DNA from: Bacteroidia bacterium
Lineage (GTDB): Bacteria > Bacteroidota > Bacteroidia > Bacteroidales > Paludibacteraceae
Length of the DNA stretch: 23,045 nt
Assembly (NCBI GenBank): GCA_021152555.1
Contig: JAGKVE010000031.1
Coordinates: 1-23,045, forward strand
Reading direction: 5' to 3'
Part shown: piece after piece, positions 17,101 through 22,985 of the stretch
Position numbering within the stretch: the first letter of the stretch is position 1
How the letters are laid out: every line of letters begins with the position of its first letter
Made by a program: the position numbers and the translations under genes
Notes under the pieces: model-generated
Told to the model about the DNA's origin: nothing
Databases searched by the model: none
The model's input: only the letters and a program-made list of their open reading frames with translations

Positions 17101-17631
17101 TACGCAAAGAAAGGTAATAATCACCATGTGGCAATATACATAGACAAAAACGAAAAAGCACAGGAGAGTGTTGTTAGTTTTTGGGATGCGGTGGAACGCA
17201 AGCGTTATGGCGTGCCGGTAGTAATCACCAATCCGCATGAGGTCTGGGATAGTTTGCTCAACACAGAATACCCACAAGAGTTTTTGGCTAAATTACCAAA
17301 TGATGACTGGCAGTATCTATTTTCCATGCAAGAAAATGAAATGTTTATCTTAGGAATGGAAGAAGATGAATTTAACGATGCAATCGAACGCCAAGATTAT
17401 GCAGCGTTAAATAAACATTTGTATAGAATACAGAAAATTAGGAGTGGAGAGTACACTTTCCGTTATCACACAGAAACGAAAGTGGATGATAAGTATGAGG
17501 GAGTCGCAAATGGAACTAATACAAGTTTTCAATTAGGAGCATTAGTAAGTATTAGAGGTATCAGTAGTCTATTTGCCAAACATCCTCATAAAGTAAAAAT
17601 CGATATACTTGGTCATATTCGCAAGGTATGA
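14167..17631 (+). CDS. cas9: Type II-C CRISPR effector nuclease Cas9
   Basis: A 1154-residue Cas9, of a size normal for type II-C. It is the RNA-guided nuclease that cuts both strands of invading DNA with the crRNA-tracrRNA pair. All nuclease motifs are intact. RuvC-I is ILGLDLGVGSIGWAL with Asp9, followed by the arginine-rich bridge helix (RTQRRTARKGYNRYQMRR, about 60-77). RuvC-II is ARVELAREL with Glu534. The HNH domain (about 580-645) has EIEHIIPRS with His614 and the Asn pair 628 and 637, framed by two CxxC pairs (592/595 and 633/636) that may bind zinc. RuvC-III is RHHAIDALT with His783 and Asp786. The C-terminal part is the PAM-interacting region; its PAM cannot be read from sequence. 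Its last bases overlap the cas1 start (ATGA), so the two are coupled. Confidence 0.98.
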   Translation: MKKKILGLDLGVGSIGWALIETEDNQPKKILGMGSRIVPISKDDNDQFSKGQAITKNADRTQRRTARKGYNRYQMRRALLTQVLRDKNMLPERLDENVIDLWKQRSDAATEGHQLTLSQIGRVLYHINQKRGYKHSKADDNGDSKQTKYVEEVNKRYKEIQEAHQTIGQHFYLELLRSKIERANGPYYTYRIKDKVFPRAAYIAEFDQIMTVQRVYYPEILTDELIDTLRNRIIFYQRPLKSCKHLVSLCEFEVRPYKTKEGKIVYGGPKCAPRTSPLAQLCAMWETANNITLTNRNNEKYDFTLEQRKQIVDFLCHNKELKVSHLQKILGIGRNDGWYGGKAIGKGIKGNATLNQLREALQGKYDQWLEMPIKHIDVVDATTGEVFWAVSPEIEETPLFRLWHAVYSLQNSEELAKTLREKFQITDESVIEALCKIDFIKPGYANKSHKFIRRLLPYLMDGMMYSEACERININHSNSMTREEREQRPLSARLQLLQKNQLRQPVVEKVLNQMINIVNSLKDQYGEIDEARVELARELKQSRDERESAYKSMGQNERRNKEIADKIAEFGIRPSRSRIQKYKMWEESMHQCFYCGKTIDLAEFLNGADVEIEHIIPRSILFDDSFSNKVCACRRCNQEKGNQTAMEYMESKPAGDLEAYKRRVDEAFTAKRISKTKRDHLLWRKADIPTDFIERQLRQSQYIAVKAVEVLQDGIRQVWTSGGSVTDFLRHQWGYDEILHTLNLPRYRQVEGLTEFVDYEHAGQKHTEERIKNWTKRIDHRHHAIDALTVALTQQGYIQRLNTLEASHDFMEKQVKEAGTHYNEKKSILEKWINEQPHFSVEEVTNAVDGILVSFRAGKRVTTPARRAIYKGGKRVIVQRGIEVPRGALTEETIYGKLGDKFTVKYPLDHPSMKPENIVDSTIRALVQKRVAERGKEAFKEPIYSAEGMEIKSVRCYANVTNNSVVPIKYNGEGQPIGYAKKGNNHHVAIYIDKNEKAQESVVSFWDAVERKRYGVPVVITNPHEVWDSLLNTEYPQEFLAKLPNDDWQYLFSMQENEMFILGMEEDEFNDAIERQDYAALNKHLYRIQKIRSGEYTFRYHTETKVDDKYEGVANGTNTSFQLGALVSIRGISSLFAKHPHKVKIDILGHIRKV

Positions 17632-18512
17632 TAAAGCGCGTCTTATGTTTTGAGAACCCGGCTCGGTTGAGCCTCAAGCTGGAGCAGATTGTAATTGAAT
17701 TGCAAGATGTTACGCGTACTGTGCCTATTGAGGATGTCGGAGTCGTGATTCTTGACCATAAGCAAATCACCATTACGCACGCCCTCATAGATGCACTATT
17801 GGCTAACAACTGTGCGATAGTAACAAGCAACGATAAACACCTGCCCGTAGGACTGATGCTTCCGTTAGACGGACACAACTTGCAAAGTGAGCGTTTCCGC
17901 GAGCAGATAGAAGCATCCGAACCACTCAAAAAACAGATGTGGCAGCAGACGGTAATTGCTAAGATTTTAGGACAAGCTCATGTATTAGGGACACAGCATA
18001 TCGAGCACGGAAATATGTTCAAATGGGCTAAGGATGTGCGTTCCGGAGATACAGACAATATGGAGGCACGCGCAGCGGCATATTACTGGAGAACAGTATT
18101 TAAAAATGATGAGTTTATCCGGGACCCACAAGGTATGCCGCCTAATAATTTACTCAATTACGGCTATAGTATTGTTCGTGCGATGATGGCTCGGGCATTG
18201 GTAGGAGCCGGATTACTGCCTACATTAGGCATTCATCATCATAGTCGGTATGATGCCTATTGTTTGGCAGATGATATCATGGAGCCTTACCGCCCGTTTG
18301 TAGATATGAAAGTATTGGAGATGTGGCAAAAAGGAGGCATAACAAGCGATATTTCTTCCGAGCAAAAGCGGGAACTATTAGGAATAACAACCATGGATGT
18401 CAACATCTCCGGGCATCGCAGCCCGATGATGTTGGCTATCCAAACCACCGCGCAGAGTGTGCAGAAATGTTACTCCGGCGAAGCAAGAAAAATCATATAT
18501 CCTGATTGGTAA
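17628..18512 (+). CDS. cas1: CRISPR integrase Cas1
   Basis: A 294-residue Cas1 of type II kind, which with Cas2 inserts new spacers into the array. The metal-binding triad is present: Glu146 in NMEARAAAYYW, His205 in GIHHHSRYDAYCLADDIMEP and Glu219 in the same block. The N-terminal beta domain covers about 1-85 and the helical catalytic domain the rest. It overlaps cas9 by 4 bp. The position directly after cas1, where cas2 is normally found, is taken by an HUH transposase-like gene 13 nt downstream. Confidence 0.97.
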   Translation: MIKRVLCFENPARLSLKLEQIVIELQDVTRTVPIEDVGVVILDHKQITITHALIDALLANNCAIVTSNDKHLPVGLMLPLDGHNLQSERFREQIEASEPLKKQMWQQTVIAKILGQAHVLGTQHIEHGNMFKWAKDVRSGDTDNMEARAAAYYWRTVFKNDEFIRDPQGMPPNNLLNYGYSIVRAMMARALVGAGLLPTLGIHHHSRYDAYCLADDIMEPYRPFVDMKVLEMWQKGGITSDISSEQKRELLGITTMDVNISGHRSPMMLAIQTTAQSVQKCYSGEARKIIYPDW

Positions 18513-18525
18513 TACATAAGATACA

Positions 18526-19572
18526 ATGAAGGGTAAGCAAGAAAGTTCTATGTCAGTTGCCCCGAATGACATTCGGGATAATCAACATAGAGAGCAAAAT
18601 AAGGAACAGCACTGGCACTGGCAAAAGCAAGGGACAGCATGGAAAGGTATCGGAATTTATCATATTACTCTGTCGGTATCTAATCGTGAACCTTTATTAG
18701 GTACACTCGTTATTCCGGATAATAATCCTACGCAGGCCTATATAAAACGCACAGAATTAGGGGAAAAGGTGATAGATTGTTTATGGAGTGTGCCAAAACA
18801 CCATCCGGATGTCCGCATTATAAGTTTTGACATTATGCCGAATCACTTACATACTATCTGGCATGTGGTTCGCCCAATGCCTACCGGAATCAAAAGCGTT
18901 GTGCGTGGTTTTTGGCAAGCAGTTAAGCAGATTGGAAGGGAATATTCTATGTCAGTTGCCCCGAATGACATTCGGAATAATCAACATAGCGAGGCGAATC
19001 CCATATTCTCAGAGATGCCGTTTATACGTCCTCTTTCCCGGAAAAATCAACTTGATACGATGATTCGCTACACTTGGCTTAATCCCCAACGATTGGCGAC
19101 AATGCAACTTATGCCGGGGTTCTTCCGCATACAAGATAATATTGTAATTGCCGGTAGAACATACAAAGGATTGGGAAATGTGGAACTATTATATAAAAAG
19201 GAGTATTTGCCTGTACATGTACGAAATATATGGGTGGAAGCAGCGAAACATGGAGATGATAAGCAACTGCGTGACTATATGAATGGATGCGTTTTGGCTG
19301 CAAGAAATGGTACAATCTTAGTCTCACCATTCATATCGGAAAACGAGAAAGCAATAATGGAGGAACTGCTCAAAGAAAGACTTCCATTCATTTACATTGC
19401 TGATAACGGCTTTCGAGACTATTACAAACCCAAAGATGTTCTGTTTGATGCAGTCGCACAAAAACAGTTGCTCATCCTCAGCCCATGGGAATACGATGCA
19501 CATAAAAAACATGTCACCCGTACTGAATGTGTTGAGATGAATAAAATGGCAGAGGAAATCTCTAATATGTAA
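18526..19572 (+). CDS. REP-associated tyrosine transposase-like (Y1/HUH) protein within the cas operon
   Basis: A 348-residue protein with a Y1 (IS200-like) HUH nuclease domain at about 35-200. It has the metal motif H107-L-H109 in DIMPNHLHTIWHV and a likely catalytic Tyr182 in MIRYTWLNPQRL, the order seen in REP-associated transposases (RAYTs). These act on single-stranded DNA at REP palindromes. Residues about 262-340 form a second domain (LVSPFISENEKAIMEE, then GFRDYYKPKDVLFDA and LLILSPWEYDAHKK) that recalls a Rossmann-like DprA/SLOG fold; this is a weak inference. Two in-frame copies of a REP-like palindrome encode SMSVAPNDIR at residues 8-17 and 141-150. The ATG at 18526 lies 13 nt after cas1; Met9 at 18550 is an alternative start. 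The stop codon lies within the first degenerate CRISPR repeat. It could be an adopted adaptation accessory or a recent intruder. Confidence 0.85.
   Translation: MKGKQESSMSVAPNDIRDNQHREQNKEQHWHWQKQGTAWKGIGIYHITLSVSNREPLLGTLVIPDNNPTQAYIKRTELGEKVIDCLWSVPKHHPDVRIISFDIMPNHLHTIWHVVRPMPTGIKSVVRGFWQAVKQIGREYSMSVAPNDIRNNQHSEANPIFSEMPFIRPLSRKNQLDTMIRYTWLNPQRLATMQLMPGFFRIQDNIVIAGRTYKGLGNVELLYKKEYLPVHVRNIWVEAAKHGDDKQLRDYMNGCVLAARNGTILVSPFISENEKAIMEELLKERLPFIYIADNGFRDYYKPKDVLFDAVAQKQLLILSPWEYDAHKKHVTRTECVEMNKMAEEISNM
18546..18590 (+). repeat. REP-like palindromic element, copy 1, in the HUH gene
   Basis: A 45-bp element whose core CCCGAATGACATTCGGG forms an 8-bp-arm hairpin. Outer short arms (CTATG, GTTG with CAAC, ATAG) extend the pairing with a bulge, as in REP elements recognised by RAYTs. 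It is repeated 399 bp downstream with one mismatch and its length keeps the reading frame. Confidence 0.75.
18945..18989 (+). repeat. REP-like palindromic element, copy 2, in the HUH gene
   Basis: It matches copy 1 at 44 of 45 positions, with A for G just after the core arm, so the perfect hairpin is CCGAATG-A-CATTCGG. It lies between the HUH motif and the catalytic tyrosine of the encoding gene and is in the same frame as copy 1. Confidence 0.75.
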
Positions 19573-20503
19573 ACATATACGGTCTAAAACAATAACTGCA
19601 CGAACGAAAGCATCGCGAATGCAGTTGTGTATGTCATTCAAAAAAGTAAACAATACGGTCTAAAACAATTCCACGCGCAAACTGGCAGACGTACGACCGT
19701 TGTGTATGTCATTCAAAAAAGTAAACAATACGGTCTAAAACAATTTGGTACAGGCACAAGATGATTTGGAACAGGGTTGTGTATGTCATTCAAAAAAGTA
19801 AACAATACGGTCTAAAACAATACGCAATACAGCCGCTGATTTGATTTCAACGTTGTGTATGTCATTCAAAAAAGTAAACAATACGGTCTAAAACAATGCA
19901 AAAAATCCAAAAAGTAGGCAGAAATGAGTTGTGTATGTCATTCAAAAAAGTAAACAATACGGTCTAAAACAATTTGAATATAAAACTTACCAATATTCAA
20001 ATAGTTGTGTATGTCATTCAAAAAAGTAAACAATACGGTCTAAAACAATAGCGAGAGCATGGGGGTCGTTGAGGCACACGTTGTGTATGTCATTCAAAAA
20101 AGTAAACAATACGGTCTAAAACAATATATAACGGAGCAGCCACGGCTGGATATAAGTTGTGTATGTCATTCAAAAAAGTAAACAATACGGTCTAAAACAA
20201 TTTCGAACGTTGTGCCTGATACATCAAAAACGTTGTGTATGTCATTCAAAAAAGTAAACAATACGGTCTAAAACAATGAGCGCATGGAAAAGGCTATCGA
20301 AAAAGGTGTTGTGTATGTCATTCAAAAAAGTAAACAATACGGTCTAAAACAATCTTTTGCCAATGTACTAACCATACCTTTGAGTTGTGTATGTCATTCA
20401 AAAAAGTAAACAATACGGTCTAAAACAATAAGAAGAACGGCATGAATGGTTCATCATGTTGTGTATGTCATTCAAAAAAGTAAACAATACGGTCTAAAAC
20501 AAT
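19569..20503 (+). CRISPR. Type II-C CRISPR array, 12 intact repeats, one degenerate repeat, 12 spacers
   Basis: The repeat is 46 bp, starts GTTGTGTATGTCATTC and ends ACGGTCTAAAACAAT. Intact copies start at 19624, 19699, 19776, 19852, 19928, 20004, 20080, 20156, 20232, 20308, 20384 and 20458, and appear identical. A degenerate first copy keeps only its last 25 bases (19569-19593), with one inserted and changed base. The 12 spacers are 28-31 bp, mostly 30. The crRNA strand is + because the tracrRNA anti-repeat is complementary to the 5' part of the + strand repeat. The repeats hold no Bacteroidetes-type promoter, so transcription may continue from the cas9 operon. No spacer has a clear match elsewhere in the window. 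Confidence 0.99.
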
Positions 20504-20556
20504 AGATTCCGTATAAAGCCCTTAAACACAACAAGTTAAAGCTTGTTTTAGAACGT

Positions 20557-20592
20557 AAAAAAGCAGTACTTTGCGGTACTGCTTTTGTTTTT
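20557..20592. terminator. Bidirectional terminator between the array and cas2
   Basis: A perfect 7-bp stem GCAGTAC/GTACTGC (20563-20569, 20576-20582) has A6 on its left and a T-rich run on its right. It can end the array transcript on the + strand and the cas2 transcript on the minus strand. Confidence 0.8.
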
Positions 20593-20612
20593 TGTCAGCC
20601 ATTTTTAGTTTT

Positions 20613-20948
20613 CTAAAACAACTCCAATTGTTGAACAGGTTGATCTTTGATGATTTCTTTGCAGCAATCGAAAATCTGCATATCGCCGAACTGTTTATCT
20701 GTAATCCGGAGTATACCTATCTTACCAAATGGCGGCATCCATTTCTTTACGCGCGCAATGTGTACTTCTGCGTTCTCTGCACTCGGGCAATGCCGCAGAT
20801 AAATGGAAAACTGAAACATAGTGAACCCATCCATCAAGAGCTTCTTACGGAACAGGGCATATTCCTTCCTGTCTTTCTTGGTGTCAGTAGGAAGGTCAAA
20901 CAAAACCAGTACCCACATAATTCTATATTCGCTAAATCGCGTATCCAT
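20613..20948 (-). CDS. cas2: CRISPR-associated endoribonuclease-like Cas2
   Basis: A 111-residue Cas2 with the ferredoxin-like core MWVLVLFDLPTDTKKDRKEY at 11-30, where Asp18 is the conserved acidic residue. FTMFQFSIYLRHCPS follows, then GKIGILRITDKQFGDMQIF. The C-terminus QQLELF is typical of Bacteroidetes type II-C Cas2. The start at 20948 adds the residues RFSEYRI before the core, which are also found in Bacteroidetes homologues as I recall them. Met11 at 20918 is the alternative. The -10-like box lies only 7 nt before the ATG at 20948, so the mRNA would be nearly leaderless. It is on the opposite strand from cas1 and faces the array, an uncommon placement. Confidence 0.95.
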   Translation of the reverse strand: MDTRFSEYRIMWVLVLFDLPTDTKKDRKEYALFRKKLLMDGFTMFQFSIYLRHCPSAENAEVHIARVKKWMPPFGKIGILRITDKQFGDMQIFDCCKEIIKDQPVQQLELF

Positions 20949-20955
20949 TTTGCTG

Positions 20956-20986
20956 CAAAGATATAGAAAATCACGGAGAAAAACAA
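20956..20986 (-). promoter_or_regulatory. Promoter of cas2
   Basis: On the minus strand TTG (20986-20984), exactly 20 bp, then TATCTTTG (20963-20956). The start would be near 20951, which leaves almost no leader before the ATG at 20948. Confidence 0.8.
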
Positions 20987-21003
20987 GTTATTTTATAAAT
21001 TTC

Positions 21004-21034
21004 TTGCGTATTTCAAAAAAAAGTTGTATCTTTG
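21004..21034 (+). promoter_or_regulatory. Promoter of the tracrRNA gene
   Basis: TTG (21004-21006), exactly 20 bp, then TATCTTTG (21027-21034). The start is expected near 21040, at the 5' end of the anti-repeat. It diverges from the cas2 promoter, with 17 bp between their -33 elements. Confidence 0.85.
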
Positions 21035-21039
21035 CACAA

Positions 21040-21120
21040 CTTTTTTGAAGGACATACACAATAAGGATTATTCCGATGTGTAAACATTTAGGGTGGGAGG
21101 TAACTCTCGCCCTCTTTTTT
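21040..21120 (+). ncRNA. tracrRNA: tracrRNA of the type II-C system
   Basis: A predicted RNA of about 80 nt. The anti-repeat at 21039-21061 is complementary to the repeat 5' part at 22 of 23 positions, with one mismatch at 21050. It is followed by a small hairpin GGA-TTAT-TCC, a second one ATGT-GTAA-ACAT (21077-21088), and a strong terminator stem of 10 bp (21090-21099 with 21104-21113, loop GTAA) ending in CTTTTTT. This order is the known tracrRNA plan: anti-repeat, nexus-like hairpin, terminator hairpin. The RNA pairs with the crRNA, recruits RNase III and is bound by Cas9. It lies 3.4 kb from cas9, beyond the array and cas2. Confidence 0.93.
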
Positions 21121-21181
21121 GCCTATTCATACCTATAGCCTTCTTTCCCGTGCAGAATGCATACGAAAAAAATCGAACATA

Positions 21182-21212
21182 TTGCACAATCTGTAAAAAT
21201 ATACTACCTTTG
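21182..21212 (+). promoter_or_regulatory. Promoter upstream of the small basic protein and vapE-like genes
   Basis: TTG (21182-21184), exactly 20 bp, then TACCTTTG (21205-21212). The start would be near 21217, at the foot of a terminator-like hairpin. Confidence 0.8.
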
Positions 21213-21214
21213 CA

Positions 21215-21249
21215 CCGGATTTCCAATATAGGGAGTCCGGATTTTTTTT
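21215..21249 (+). terminator. Terminator-like hairpin directly at the transcript start, possible attenuator
   Basis: CCGGA (21215-21219) pairs with TCCGG, and an inner TCC pairs with GGA, leaving an AATATA-centred loop. Eight T follow. It begins at the predicted transcription start, so transcripts would stop after about 35 nt unless the hairpin is bypassed. Confidence 0.55.
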
Positions 21250-21276
21250 GTTTAACCGCGAGGTTTTGCTTTGGCT

Positions 21277-21300
21277 TGTGGCCACATCGAAAACGTTTTC
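21277..21300. promoter_or_regulatory. Two adjacent perfect palindromes, probable protein-binding sites
   Basis: TGTGGCCACA (21277-21286) and GAAAACGTTTTC (21289-21300) are perfect 10-bp and 12-bp palindromes two bases apart in the leader before the small basic protein gene. The rest of 21121-21333 holds no gene that I can support. Confidence 0.5.
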
Positions 21301-21333
21301 ACAAAACAGAGCCGAGCATAAATCCTTTCGGTG

Positions 21334-21675
21334 ATGAAAGATCAAATTACAAGCCCTGCATCGCAGGCACGGACGCGTAAGCGTCGTAACACCTACCGTA
21401 ATCTCGCTATTGAGTTTTACGCCCGTAACTCATCCTCTGTCCTGGCTCTTACGCATGTGCACTGGCCTAATCAGCCGTGGGCATCACAGCCCGAATTGGC
21501 ACGGCTTCTCTCTCACGAACTGGGGTGGGAGGTGGACTACCGTTCGCTCTCACGCCAACTGAAACGCGTCCATCGCTTCGACCATGATGTCATGGAACGC
21601 ACTCTTCAACTTTGTGGCAGATGGAATTCTCCATGCCTCAGAAAAGTTGTACCTTTGCACACAAATTCAAAATAA
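21334..21675 (+). CDS. Small basic protein upstream of the vapE-like gene
   Basis: A 113-residue basic protein with no recognised family. The first 25 residues are rich in Arg, Lys and Ser. Residues about 50-80 (SQPELARLLSHELGWEVDYR, then SLSRQLKR) look like a helix-turn-helix. The ATG at 21334 is preferred to a GTG at 21331. It ends 2 nt before the vapE-like start, so the two genes are probably cotranscribed. A replication-accessory or regulatory role in a mobile element is inferred from its position. A -7-type box for the next gene lies in its 3' end. Confidence 0.65.
   Translation: MKDQITSPASQARTRKRRNTYRNLAIEFYARNSSSVLALTHVHWPNQPWASQPELARLLSHELGWEVDYRSLSRQLKRVHRFDHDVMERTLQLCGRWNSPCLRKVVPLHTNSK
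21650..21657 (+). promoter_or_regulatory. Possible internal promoter box before the vapE-like gene
   Basis: TACCTTTG lies 20 nt before the ATG at 21678. The expected TTG at the -33 position reads TTC, so the promoter is probably weak. Confidence 0.4.
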
Positions 21676-21677
21676 CT

Positions 21678-22985
21678 ATGGCAAACAGGCAAGAAACAGT
21701 GTGTGATTATGTTTACAGTAATCTGGTACAGTGCAACCGTTTGCGTCACGATGTGGTAACTAACAAAGTGCAGATCGCGTTCGACAATCGGTGTGCAAAA
21801 GTCCATACCGCTCCGCTACATGGACGGGCAAGCGATGTCTCCGCTCTCCCCACCGGACTCACTGCGTTAGCGCCCGTGGGGGACCCCATTTATGGCTGGC
21901 GGGATATCACGACGGCGGATGTGAACGATATTGTGTGTGACTGCTCGGCAGAGAGCGGTCTGAGTATCAGCGCCAAAGAGGTGTTGGCCGTGCTTCAGAG
22001 CCATCGCATACCCGAGGTGCATCCATTGCGCGAGTATGTACTTAACTGCCGCCCGTACACCGACGACCAACCCGACTGGATCGCCTGGTTGGCAGAGCAG
22101 GTGAAGGTAGCCGGCGGAGAGATGGAGCAGAAACTCTGGGTAAACACATTCAGGAAATGGTTTGTAGCAATGGTTGCCGGTTGGATGCAGGATGATGTTG
22201 TCAACCAGCAGGTACTGGTTCTAATCGGTCGTCAGGGGATATTCAAAACGACATGGTTGGAGCACCTCTTACCGCCCGAGTTGCGCTCCTATGGCTGCAA
22301 GATGGCTAATGCAGCCCAACTCAACAAGGACGAGCGGCTACGCATTGCGGAGTATGGTCTCATCGCTCTTGACGAGATAGACGCCATGGGGCCGCGTGAA
22401 CTGAATGTGATGAAATCCGTCATCACCGCTTCGGATATATCCGAACGAGCCGCCTACGGCTATACCAAGGAGCGGAGGATCCGTCTGGCTTCTTTCTGCG
22501 CCTCGGGCAACAAACAGGAGTTCCTGACCGACCTCACCGGCAACAGACGGTGGCTGCCATTCCTGGCGGAGAGCATACAGAACCCCTTCTATATCACCCT
22601 GCCGTACGAGCAGATTTATGCGGAGGCGAAATATCTGATTGACACCGGTTTCCAGTACTGGTTCGACATGGATGACATCGACGCCATCGAGGCGCACAAC
22701 GATGATTTCCGTGCGCAGGAGAACGAGGAGCAGCTGCTCGCGGTCTATTTCGACATCCCTGCCGAAGGCTGCGGTCAGTTCATGACCACCGCCGAGATCA
22801 GCGACAAACTGGTATCGTGGGGCAATATCAAGAAGCCGATGAGTATGAGCCGCTTAGGGATGGTGCTCCAGCAGGCAGGCTACCAGAGCAAGCGGATCGG
22901 GAAGGCAGGAACAAGAGGATGGATAGTAAGAGAGAGGGGATTAGAGGAGGTGAATGCTAATCGCAATATAGAAGGTAGAGGCTGA
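21678..22985 (+). CDS. VapE-like primase-helicase (virulence-associated E family)
   Basis: A 435-residue protein of the virulence-associated E family, P-loop ATPases of phage- and plasmid-type replication modules in Bacteroidetes elements. Walker A is GRQGIFKTTW at 184-193, where the loop has GIFKTT instead of the classical GxGKT. Walker B is LIALDEID at 228-235, and an arginine-finger-like GNRRWLPF lies at 288-295. The C-terminal part (about 340-435) matches the extension usual in such proteins (FDIPAEGCGQFMTTAEISDK). The start at 21678 (MANRQETV) is chosen because an upstream box at 21650-21657 and the neighbour's stop lie before it; an in-frame ATG at 21612 would overlap the neighbour. Function in element replication is inferred from the family. 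Confidence 0.88.
   Translation: MANRQETVCDYVYSNLVQCNRLRHDVVTNKVQIAFDNRCAKVHTAPLHGRASDVSALPTGLTALAPVGDPIYGWRDITTADVNDIVCDCSAESGLSISAKEVLAVLQSHRIPEVHPLREYVLNCRPYTDDQPDWIAWLAEQVKVAGGEMEQKLWVNTFRKWFVAMVAGWMQDDVVNQQVLVLIGRQGIFKTTWLEHLLPPELRSYGCKMANAAQLNKDERLRIAEYGLIALDEIDAMGPRELNVMKSVITASDISERAAYGYTKERRIRLASFCASGNKQEFLTDLTGNRRWLPFLAESIQNPFYITLPYEQIYAEAKYLIDTGFQYWFDMDDIDAIEAHNDDFRAQENEEQLLAVYFDIPAEGCGQFMTTAEISDKLVSWGNIKKPMSMSRLGMVLQQAGYQSKRIGKAGTRGWIVRERGLEEVNANRNIEGRG

Noticed and set aside
19569..20503. crRNA transcription from the minus strand
   Set aside because: The tracrRNA anti-repeat is complementary to the 5' part of the + strand repeat, and the tracrRNA has its promoter and terminator on the + strand.
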